In this document: positions 8,994 through 16,172 of the stretch, piece by piece
How positions within the stretch are numbered: position 1 is the first letter of the stretch
Layout of the letters: each line of letters opens with the position of its first letter
Source: a bacterium
GTDB lineage: Bacteria; Planctomycetota; UBA1135; UBA2386
DNA: 64,000 nt
NCBI GenBank assembly: GCA_030432695.1
Contig: JAUILN010000004.1
Location: 124,001 to 188,000 of the forward strand
Reading direction: 5' to 3'
Notes under the pieces: model-generated
What the model saw: only the letters and a program-made list of their open reading frames with translations
What the model was told of the DNA's origin: nothing
Databases searched by the model: none
Made by a program: the position numbers and the translations under genes

Positions 8994-10214
8994 ATGGACC
9001 GTGACTCCGGCACGATCTGCCTCGTGAGTAGCGGCACCGGCGGGCACCTCTGGCCTGCGCTGGTGCTGGAGCGGGCGCTGCGTGAACGGGGTCATGCGAC
9101 CCATCTGATCACCGAGGGGCGCGCGGTCGAACGTGCGCTGCTCGAGCGGGTCGGCTGTCCCGCCGCGACCCTCGACACCCATCGGGCGGGCCCGTCGCGG
9201 CTGGTGCGCCGCGCCGTCGAGGCCCGCCGCATGTTGGCGGAATGCGGCGCGCGCGCGGTGGTCTGCACCGGCGGCCGAACCTCGCTGGTGGTCGGACTGG
9301 CCGCCGTGAGCCGTCGACTGCCCGTGGTCTTGTTGGAGCAGAACGTGGTGACCGGCCGGGCCAATCGGTTGCTCGCCCGCTTCGCACGCCGGGTCTATCT
9401 GGGCCTGCCGACGGAGTCCTCTCGGCACTGCCCGGATCGGTTCCTGTGGACCGGGACCCCGCTCCGCGAAGGGATCGGCGAGGTGTCACGCCAGGCGGCG
9501 CGGTCCGAACTGCGGTTGCCGGCCGAGGCGCTGGTGGTCCTGGTGACCGGCGGCAGCCAGGGTGCGGGTGTTCTGAACGAGATCGTACCGCGGGTGTTGG
9601 CCGGGCTGCGGATCCCGCTGCACGTGATCCACCTCACGGGCCCCGACCAGGAGTCTGCGGTGCGGGCGCGCTACGTCGACGGCATCGACCACGGGATCGA
9701 GCCGAAGGTCCGGCCGTTGGCGCTCGACATGGAGCGTCTCTACGCCGCCGCCGACCTGGTGATCTCGCGCGGCGGCGGTTGCACGGTTGCCGAACTCGCT
9801 GCCGCCGGGCGGGCTGCGGTGATCGTGCCCTATCCGCACCACAAGGATCGTCAACAGCACCACAACGCCGCGGTCCTGGCGCGGGAAGGTGCTGCGCGGG
9901 TGATCGAGCAGGACGAGTTGTTCGAACGGCGGCTCACTGCGACGCTGCGCGAACTGTTGGTCGATCGGGAGTCCCTCGACGCGATGGGGCGTCGCGCGCG
10001 GGCCGCCGCGCGACCCGATCCGACCGCCGCGATCCTCGACGACCTCTTGGGCGGGGTCTTGCCGGAAGTCGCGGCGGCCCGACGCGGAGCGCCGATCCTC
10101 CAGCCGGTCGCGCGTCTCGGTGGCGCGGAGGCCGCGCGACAGCCCGGCATGGGGCGAACGCGCTCGCGTGGGGGACGGGTCCTGGCAGGAGGCAACGATG
10201 CGGATCGGCAGTGA
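8994..10214 (+). CDS. murG: UDP-GlcNAc:lipid I N-acetylglucosaminyltransferase MurG
   Basis: A 406-residue GT28 glycosyltransferase that adds GlcNAc to lipid I on the inner membrane face, producing lipid II. The N-terminal glycine-rich loop reads GTGGHLWPA, the second reads TGGSQGAGVLNE, and the donor-binding region has SRGGGCTVAELAAAGRAAVIVPYP, split here into the usual SRGG and AAA-PYP blocks. After the usual MurG end (about residue 355) there is a tail of about 50 Arg/Gly/Ala-rich residues with no family counterpart. The last 17 bases overlap murC. Starts with ATG four bases after the LysM gene. Confidence 0.95.
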   Translation: MDRDSGTICLVSSGTGGHLWPALVLERALRERGHATHLITEGRAVERALLERVGCPAATLDTHRAGPSRLVRRAVEARRMLAECGARAVVCTGGRTSLVVGLAAVSRRLPVVLLEQNVVTGRANRLLARFARRVYLGLPTESSRHCPDRFLWTGTPLREGIGEVSRQAARSELRLPAEALVVLVTGGSQGAGVLNEIVPRVLAGLRIPLHVIHLTGPDQESAVRARYVDGIDHGIEPKVRPLALDMERLYAAADLVISRGGGCTVAELAAAGRAAVIVPYPHHKDRQQHHNAAVLAREGAARVIEQDELFERRLTATLRELLVDRESLDAMGRRARAAARPDPTAAILDDLLGGVLPEVAAARRGAPILQPVARLGGAEAARQPGMGRTRSRGGRVLAGGNDADRQ

Positions 10215-11571
10215 TCGCGTGCACCTCGTCGGGGTCGGGGGAGCCGGCATGTCGGCCCTCGCGCGCCTGCTCCACGGCATCGGCGCGGACCTGACCGGCA
10301 GCGACGTCCAGTCCAACGGCGTGATGGACGAACTCCGGGCCGAGGGCATCCGCATCTGGTCGGGCCGTCGACCCGAGGGCATCTCCGGGGAGAACGGCTA
10401 CGTCATCCGGTCGGCGGCGGTGCCGGAGAGCGATCCCGAAGTCGTCGAGTGTGTGCGGCGAGGCTTCACCGCGCTGCTCTACGCCGAGGCGGTCGGCCGA
10501 CTGAGCGAGGGCAAGAAGACCGCCGCGATCGGTGGGACCCACGGCAAGACCACCACCACCGCGATGACCGTCGCCGCGCTGCGCGGCGCCGGCGTCGATC
10601 CTTCGCACCTGATCGGTGGCGAGGTCCCCGAACTCGGCGGCAACGGCTACGGCGGCCGCGACGACGTGGCGGTGGTCGAGGCCTGCGAGTTCAACCGCTC
10701 GTTCCACTCGCTTCGACCGTTCGCGGCGGCGATCCTCAACCTCGACCACGACCATTTCGACTGCTATCCGTCGTGGCAGGATCTGCACGACGCTTTCGGC
10801 GGCTACCTCGCCCAGGTGCGCCCCGGTGGCACGGTGCTGGTCGAGGAGACGGTTCCGGACCGGATCGTCGAGGAAGCCTGCCGGACCGTCCGCGTGCTGC
10901 GGGTCGGCTCCGGTCTGTTCGCCGACGTCCGCGCGCTCGACGTTTCCGAGGAGCTGGGCCGCTACTCGTTCGTGCCGATGGTCGACGGTCGGCGCCTGCC
11001 GCGGCTGCAGCTCGCCTTGCCCGGTCGCTTCCAGGTCTCCAACTCGCTGTTCGCGCTCGGCCTCGCCGATGCCCTCGGGGTCGACCTGGAGGGAGCGTGC
11101 GAGGGCCTCGCCGGCTTCGCCGGCGTGCGCCGACGCTTCGAGGTCCACCACGGCCCCAAGGGCGGCGTGCTGGTCAACGACTACGCCCACCATCCCGCCG
11201 AGCTGGGCGTGGTGCTGCGTGCGGCGCGCAAGCGGTTCCCGGGCCTGCCGCTCCTCGCGGTGTTCCAGCCGCACCAACACCAGCGGACCCGGCGCCTGCT
11301 CGACGAGTTCGCCGAAGCGCTGTCGGCTGCCGACCGGGTGCTGATCGCGCCGATCTACGGGGCCCGCGAGAGCGACGCGGAGAAGGCCAGCGTGAGCCAT
11401 CTCGATCTGGTCGCGGCGGTTCGCGCCCGGGGCACTCGCTGTGACGACGCCGGTGGGCTCGAGGGGCTCGCGGAGCGCATCGCCGCGACCCGGCGGGCAC
11501 CGGAGGTCGTGCTGGTGCTCGGTGCCGGCGACATCGACGGCGTCGTCGAACCGCTCGAGCATTTGCTGTGA
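10198..11571 (+). CDS. murC: UDP-MurNAc:L-alanine ligase MurC
   Basis: A 457-residue Mur ligase that starts the stem peptide by joining L-Ala to UDP-MurNAc. The N-terminal Rossmann loop is GVGGAGMSALA, the P-loop is GTHGKTTTT at residues 113-121, and the C-terminal domain contains NDYAHHPAELGVVL and the QPHQHQRT segment typical of MurC. The ATG at 10198 has a GGAGG eight bases before it and overlaps the end of murG; a longer frame from 10120 would lie wholly inside murG. No fused Ddl domain follows. The stop overlaps a GTG in the murB frame. Confidence 0.95.
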   Translation: MRIGSDRVHLVGVGGAGMSALARLLHGIGADLTGSDVQSNGVMDELRAEGIRIWSGRRPEGISGENGYVIRSAAVPESDPEVVECVRRGFTALLYAEAVGRLSEGKKTAAIGGTHGKTTTTAMTVAALRGAGVDPSHLIGGEVPELGGNGYGGRDDVAVVEACEFNRSFHSLRPFAAAILNLDHDHFDCYPSWQDLHDAFGGYLAQVRPGGTVLVEETVPDRIVEEACRTVRVLRVGSGLFADVRALDVSEELGRYSFVPMVDGRRLPRLQLALPGRFQVSNSLFALGLADALGVDLEGACEGLAGFAGVRRRFEVHHGPKGGVLVNDYAHHPAELGVVLRAARKRFPGLPLLAVFQPHQHQRTRRLLDEFAEALSAADRVLIAPIYGARESDAEKASVSHLDLVAAVRARGTRCDDAGGLEGLAERIAATRRAPEVVLVLGAGDIDGVVEPLEHLL

Positions 11572-11633
11572 ATGGCGGCCGTCGGGAAGCGCGCTCTGGC
11601 TCTCCCGACCGTCGCCCCCGATCCTGGAGTTCC

Positions 11634-12548
11634 ATGGCTGCGAACGACCGACGCCTGAGTCTGGCGCTCGAAGGGCTGCGCGGAGCGGTTCGGCAGAACG
11701 TCTCCCTGCAGTCGATGACCCACCTGCGCATCGGCGGTAGCGCCGACTGGTTGGTGGAACCGTACACCGAGGTCGATGCGCAGACCGTCGTGCGCGTCTG
11801 CCGCGACCTCGATCTCCCGCTGCGGGTGCTCGGTGGCGGCAGCAACCTGCTGGTCGCCGACGAAGGGGTGCGCGGCGTGGTGATGAGGCTCGATGCACTC
11901 AACCGCGTGGTGCGCGACGACGTGCGGCTCACCGCCGGTGCGGGCGTCACCGTGCCATCGCTGCTGCGTGGGGCGCGCGACTGCGGTCTCGCCGGCCTCG
12001 AGATCCTCACCGGGGTGCCCGCGATGGTCGGAGGTGCGGTGGCGATGAACGCCGGCACCCTCGACGGCGAGACCTTCGACCACCTGGTCTCGTTGACGGT
12101 GCTCCAGCCCGACGGCGAGCTGACCGTGCTGGGCCGGGAGGACTTCGCGCCGCGCTACCGCGATGGTGGTCTCGCCGGGCGGATCTGTCTGCATGCGACC
12201 TTCGAGCTGACCCCCGACGATCCGCAGCGCATCTTCGAGCGGTTCGAGGCGTCGCTGAAGCGCCGCAATGCGACCCAGCCGGTGACCGAGCGCAGCGTGG
12301 GCTGCGTGTTCCGGAATCCGGAAGGTGACTCGGCTGGGCGGTTGATCGAGCGGTCGGGCTGCAAGCTGATGCGTCGCGGCGGCGTGGTCGTCAGCGGCAA
12401 GCACGCCAACTACTTCGTCAACGAAGGGGAGGGCACCGCGGCCGACTTCCTGGGTCTGGTCGACGACGTTCGCGAGCGCGTGCGTCAGGAGTTCGGCGTC
12501 GAGCTGGAGCTCGAGGTCCAGCTCTGGGGCTTCGACGGTGGCGACTGA
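11634..12548 (+). CDS. murB: UDP-N-acetylenolpyruvoylglucosamine reductase MurB
   Basis: A 304-residue FAD enzyme that reduces enolpyruvyl-UDP-GlcNAc to UDP-MurNAc. FAD-binding motifs LRVLGGGSNLLV and GVPAMVGGAVAMNAGT are present, as are KHANYFVN and the C-terminal LELEVQLWG with the conserved Glu. At the catalytic serine position of the family (usually GS-x-F-KNP) this protein has GCVFRNP, that is Cys 224, and the usual YR-x-S reads YRDG. The overall C-terminal pattern resembles type II MurB. The ATG at 11634 follows CTGGAG; a GTG at 11568 overlapping the murC stop would add 22 residues with no family match. This is the last gene of the dcw cluster: no ddl, ftsQ, ftsA or ftsZ follows. Confidence 0.92.
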   Translation: MAANDRRLSLALEGLRGAVRQNVSLQSMTHLRIGGSADWLVEPYTEVDAQTVVRVCRDLDLPLRVLGGGSNLLVADEGVRGVVMRLDALNRVVRDDVRLTAGAGVTVPSLLRGARDCGLAGLEILTGVPAMVGGAVAMNAGTLDGETFDHLVSLTVLQPDGELTVLGREDFAPRYRDGGLAGRICLHATFELTPDDPQRIFERFEASLKRRNATQPVTERSVGCVFRNPEGDSAGRLIERSGCKLMRRGGVVVSGKHANYFVNEGEGTAADFLGLVDDVRERVRQEFGVELELEVQLWGFDGGD

Positions 12549-12563
12549 GCTGGACCCCGTGCG

Positions 12564-13496
12564 TCAGCCACCCGTCGCCGACAGCTCCAGCAGCGACCGC
12601 GCTGCCGAGCAGTGCTTCAGCACCATCTGCAGGTCGCGCTGCACGTCGTCGTCCTCGGTGTAGTAGATCGAGCGGGTGGCGCGCACCAGTCCGACCACCG
12701 CGCCCGTCGAGTCCAGGACCGGTCCCCCGGAGCTGCCGCGTGCGAAGTCGGCACTGATGTCGAGCAGCTCGATGGGGTCGCCGCCGCGCATCGAGCGCAG
12801 GAACCGGCGGCCGACGATGCCCTGGCTGAAGTACCAGAAGGTCCGGGCCGGGTGCGAGAGCACCCAGACGGGCTCGCCGACGTCGATCTCGGCGCGCACC
12901 GGCAGGGGGGTCAGCGGCGGCCCGTCGACCCGGACCAGCGCCACATCGGTGCGTGGTTCGGCGGCGAGGATCTCGACGACCGGCCGCGCCACGCCGTCCT
13001 CGGTCATCACGGCGAACACCGCGCCGTCCTCGTCGTCGAGCACGTGGCAGGCGGTGGCGACCACTCCGTCGGCGGTGACCGCCACGCCGGTGGCGCAGGA
13101 CACGTGCCACTGGGTGCACTCGGTGCAGCGGTAGCGCTTGCCGAACACCACCACGGCCTCCCGGGCGCGGGCGTGGATCTCGCCCGGGCGGAGTTCCGCG
13201 GAGTCGGCCGGGAGCCAGTCGATGGGGCGCTCGGTGTGGCGGCGCTCCAGGCCGGCGCGCAGCTCGCTCAGCGGGACGGTCCGACCGTCGTGGTGCAGGT
13301 TCCCCAGCTCGCGGGTCATCCGCGCCAGGATCTGGCGGTCGTGCGGGGTCGCGGGTCCGTCCTGGCGGGGGCCGACCTCGCGGGCGTCGCGGCCTGCCGG
13401 GTGCGGGTCGAGGGAGGTCCAGTCCGAGGAGCTGGTGCAGGCGCCCAGCAGGGCGAGCAGGGCGAGAACGGTCGCTACGGTCGTCGCGGTCTTCAT
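12564..13496 (-). CDS. Lipoprotein trypsin-like serine protease
   Basis: A 310-residue predicted lipoprotein. The N-terminus has a hydrophobic signal with lipobox LGAC (Cys 20). The C-terminal half is a chymotrypsin-fold protease with the complete triad: His 151 in VVATACHVL, Asp 184 in RTDVALVRV and Ser 256 in ARGSSGGPV. No PDZ domain follows, so it is not a full DegP. Just before the catalytic His is a cysteine-rich stretch, CTECTQWHVSC (Cys 124, 127, 134), possibly a metal or disulfide site. The ATG at 13496 is fixed by the signal peptide; the longer frame to 13592 is not plausible. It converges on murB. A cell-envelope quality-control role is inference. Confidence 0.85.
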   Translation of the reverse strand: MKTATTVATVLALLALLGACTSSSDWTSLDPHPAGRDAREVGPRQDGPATPHDRQILARMTRELGNLHHDGRTVPLSELRAGLERRHTERPIDWLPADSAELRPGEIHARAREAVVVFGKRYRCTECTQWHVSCATGVAVTADGVVATACHVLDDEDGAVFAVMTEDGVARPVVEILAAEPRTDVALVRVDGPPLTPLPVRAEIDVGEPVWVLSHPARTFWYFSQGIVGRRFLRSMRGGDPIELLDISADFARGSSGGPVLDSTGAVVGLVRATRSIYYTEDDDVQRDLQMVLKHCSAARSLLELSATGG

Positions 13497-13512
13497 CGGA
13501 TCGGAGCGGACG

Positions 13513-13541
13513 AGGATAGGGCGCGCGGCCCGGGTGGTCGA
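13513..13541 (-). promoter_or_regulatory. Putative promoter of the trypsin-like lipoprotein gene
   Basis: Read on the minus strand: -35 TCGACC (13541-13536), 17-base spacer, -10 TATCCT (13518-13513), 16 bases before the ATG. The same -35 hexamer occurs before recJ. This is pattern recognition only; no transcription start is known. Confidence 0.4.
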
Positions 13542-13632
13542 CCTGGCCTCGAATCGCGAATCTTCTCGCGAGGGCTCGCAGCGCGGCTCCACTCGTCAGC
13601 ACCCGCGACCCGAGACAGCCAATACACACACC

Positions 13633-15432
13633 ATGCTCGAGATCCTCGCCCTTCTGCCCGTTCTCGCCGCGCCCCACGGGGACGGCCCACAGAAGCCCCC
13701 TGCCGGTCCCGCCGGCCTGTTCCCGGCCAGCAGCTACGCGGTCGTCGAGTTCGCCGGCCTCGAGGCCTGCCGCAGCGCCGCGGCCGGCATCGACGTCTGG
13801 GGCTTCGCCGACCAACTCGCCGAGAAGGTCGCCGGTCGGTCTGCCGCGGAGCTGGTCCGCAACGAGGTCCTACCGGAGGTTCGTCGCGGTCTCGCCCAGG
13901 CGGGATTCCGCCCCGAGGAGCTGGCGCAGCTGCTCGGCGGTCGGGTGGCGCTGGGCGTCGGTCGGGTGTCGTTCTTCGACGACGAACCCATGCCGAGCTT
14001 CGCGCTGGCGATCGACGCGAGCGGCGGCCGCGCCGAGCTCGCCGAGCGCGCGATGCTGGTGTTCCGGCGCCTGATGGAGAGCGAGGCGCCGGATCCCGTG
14101 ACCGAACGTCGTGAGATCTCGGGCTTCGCGATCGACGTGGTCCGGTCCGGATCGCACAACGGCGCGATCGGCACCGCGCGCGTCGGCGACTGGGCGGTGC
14201 TGGCCAGCAGTCCCGATTACCTGGCCGCCATCTGCCGGACCGTGGCGGGGGCACAGCCGAGCATGGCGCAGGTCGCCGAGCTGGGGGCCGCCCGCCAGGA
14301 GCGTGGAGAGGGCGCCCTGCTCGATCTCTTCGTGAACGTCGGGCCCTTCTGGGATGCGCTCGGACTGGCGCTGCCGTACGAGGCCGACCCGATCCTCGGT
14401 GCCCTCGGCGTGCAGCGTCTCGACGGTCTCTACGCGGCGTTCGGCGTCGGCGAGGGGCGCGGCCAAGACCGGATCCACGCCGCGGTGACCCACGACGAGA
14501 ACGGTCTGGTCGCGGCGCTGCTGCCTCGCGGAGGGGCTTCGACCCGCCTGGCGTCGTTCTGCCCACCCGACGTGCTGTGGATGAGCTCGATGGGGCTCCA
14601 GCCGCGCGACGTCCATGCCGGCTTCGAGCGGCTGCTCGAGAGCCTCCCCAACGAGGCGCGCCGCGAAGTGCATCGGGAGGTATTCGTGGAGCTGGCCCGC
14701 GAACTCGAGCGCGAGGGTTTCGACCCGGTGTACCTCACCGAGCTGCTGGAGAAGGTCGGCCCGAGCATCTCGTTCGCGGTGTCGATGCCGCGCATCCAGG
14801 TCGGCGTGCCGCAGATCCCGACCGGCTACGCGCTGATCGAGTGTGAGGAGCCGAGCCAGGTCGCGGGCCTGTTGGTGATCCTCCTCGAGAAGACCGGAGT
14901 CGAGGTCAAGACCGTCGGCTTCGAAGGCACCCAGATCCACTACTTCCGCGTGCCGGAGGCGGGGGTCCCGCTGGCGCCTGCGCTGATGCCGATCGAGGGT
15001 GGCGTGCTGATCTCCACCGACCTCCGTTCGCTGAAGACCGCGTTCCGTCGCTCCGCCGACGCTGCGGATCCGAGCCTCGCCGACGATGCGGAGTTCCAGG
15101 CTTTCGCCACCGCGCGCCAGGCCGCGAGCGGCTTCGACCTGCTGCGTCTGCAGCGCAACGTGGCGGCCGCCTACGAGGCCTTCAAGCCGCTGCTGGAAGG
15201 CTGGGTCGAACGCGAGGGGGGACCCGAGTTCGGTCTGGAAGTCGACGATCTGCCGACCGGCGCCGAACTCGAAGGGATGCTCTCCGACGTGGTCGTCGCG
15301 CTGAGCCGCGACGAACGTGGCGTGACGCTGGAGGTCGAGAGCCCGATCACCCTCGGCTCCGCGCTCGCGGTGGTCGGCGATCTCGCCGACCGCGTGCTGC
15401 GCGGCGAGCAGCGCGAGCAGAAGAACAACTGA
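13633..15432 (+). CDS. Exported protein of unknown function (DUF3352-like)
   Basis: A 599-residue protein with a short hydrophobic N-terminus (residues 1-13) that may act as a signal peptide, followed by a largely soluble alpha/beta sequence without transmembrane helices. The opening PASSYAVVEFAGLEA and repeated blocks in which a predicted value is compared with a threshold-like stretch resemble DUF3352-type planctomycete proteins, but I cannot assign a family with confidence. The C-terminus is rich in Glu/Gln/Arg. The ATG at 13633 is the first start that keeps the hydrophobic N-terminus; the frame is open upstream over the divergent protease promoter. It is convergent with, and directly abuts, the next gene: its stop ends at 15432 and the neighbour's stop begins at 15433. 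Confidence 0.75.
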   Translation: MLEILALLPVLAAPHGDGPQKPPAGPAGLFPASSYAVVEFAGLEACRSAAAGIDVWGFADQLAEKVAGRSAAELVRNEVLPEVRRGLAQAGFRPEELAQLLGGRVALGVGRVSFFDDEPMPSFALAIDASGGRAELAERAMLVFRRLMESEAPDPVTERREISGFAIDVVRSGSHNGAIGTARVGDWAVLASSPDYLAAICRTVAGAQPSMAQVAELGAARQERGEGALLDLFVNVGPFWDALGLALPYEADPILGALGVQRLDGLYAAFGVGEGRGQDRIHAAVTHDENGLVAALLPRGGASTRLASFCPPDVLWMSSMGLQPRDVHAGFERLLESLPNEARREVHREVFVELARELEREGFDPVYLTELLEKVGPSISFAVSMPRIQVGVPQIPTGYALIECEEPSQVAGLLVILLEKTGVEVKTVGFEGTQIHYFRVPEAGVPLAPALMPIEGGVLISTDLRSLKTAFRRSADAADPSLADDAEFQAFATARQAASGFDLLRLQRNVAAAYEAFKPLLEGWVEREGGPEFGLEVDDLPTGAELEGMLSDVVVALSRDERGVTLEVESPITLGSALAVVGDLADRVLRGEQREQKNN

Positions 15433-16035
15433 TCAGCGCAGCCGGAGCTGCTGACGCAGGCTCTGGCGCGCGCCGCGCAGGTCGTCCTGCACCGCGCGGC
15501 GCAGGTAGCCGCCGAGTTCGCTCTGGACCAGGTCGTTGACCACGAAGTCCAGGTTGGGGCCGCGGTAGATGCCCAGGACCGGGTCGTAGCCGCCGGCGTC
15601 GACCGGCTGCAGGATCTGCGGCACGAAGCCGGCTTCGGCCGCCTGTGCCTCGGCGCGCATCGACGCCTCCATCGCGCGCACCTCGCGGACCCGCTCCATC
15701 CGCGCCTCGCGCGACGCGACCAGCAGATCGCGGCGTTCGCGGTTGGCCTCGGCCAGGCGCTCCGCGGCGTCGCTCTCCTGGTCCTGCACCTGCTCGACGG
15801 TCAGACCGGTCTTCTCGACCTTGTAGACCCGCGACTTCGCCAGCTCGATCTCGCCGCCTTCGATGCGGATCCGGTAGGTCGTCTCGGTCTCCTCGAGGAG
15901 CACGCCCTCGATCACGTCGGCCTCGCCGTCGGTCATCTTCTCGGCGGTCTCGGCGCTGCCGAGGTGGAAGCGGTCGGCACGGGCGGCGGGCGCCAGCAGC
16001 GCCGCGCACACGAGGGGGAGCAGGAAGCGGTTCAT
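15433..16035 (-). CDS. Small exported protein of unknown function
   Basis: A 200-residue protein with a clear signal peptide (MNRFLLPLVCAALLAPAARA) and a mature part that begins with a beta-rich region (EGVLLEETETTYRIRIEGG) like the short RNA-polymerase-independent SH3-like modules often seen in planctomycete exported proteins, followed by an Arg/Glu-rich helical stretch (about 75-130) and a C-terminus rich in Asp, Leu, Gln and Arg. No catalytic motif is visible. The start at 16035 is set by the signal peptide; the frame is open to 16143. Function unknown; an SH3-like domain is only a guess. Confidence 0.75.
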   Translation of the reverse strand: MNRFLLPLVCAALLAPAARADRFHLGSAETAEKMTDGEADVIEGVLLEETETTYRIRIEGGEIELAKSRVYKVEKTGLTVEQVQDQESDAAERLAEANRERRDLLVASREARMERVREVRAMEASMRAEAQAAEAGFVPQILQPVDAGGYDPVLGIYRGPNLDFVVNDLVQSELGGYLRRAVQDDLRGARQSLRQQLRLR

Positions 16036-16172
16036 CGGGAGCGTCTCTCGGTTGGGGGACTCGGGGACCCCGATGCTAGGACGGACGCTCCTCACCCGCA
16101 GGGGGCGCGGTCCCGGTTCGGGACCCGATGCGCTGGATCGCAAGCTGGGTGATCCGCCGTCGTCGGCCTGGA

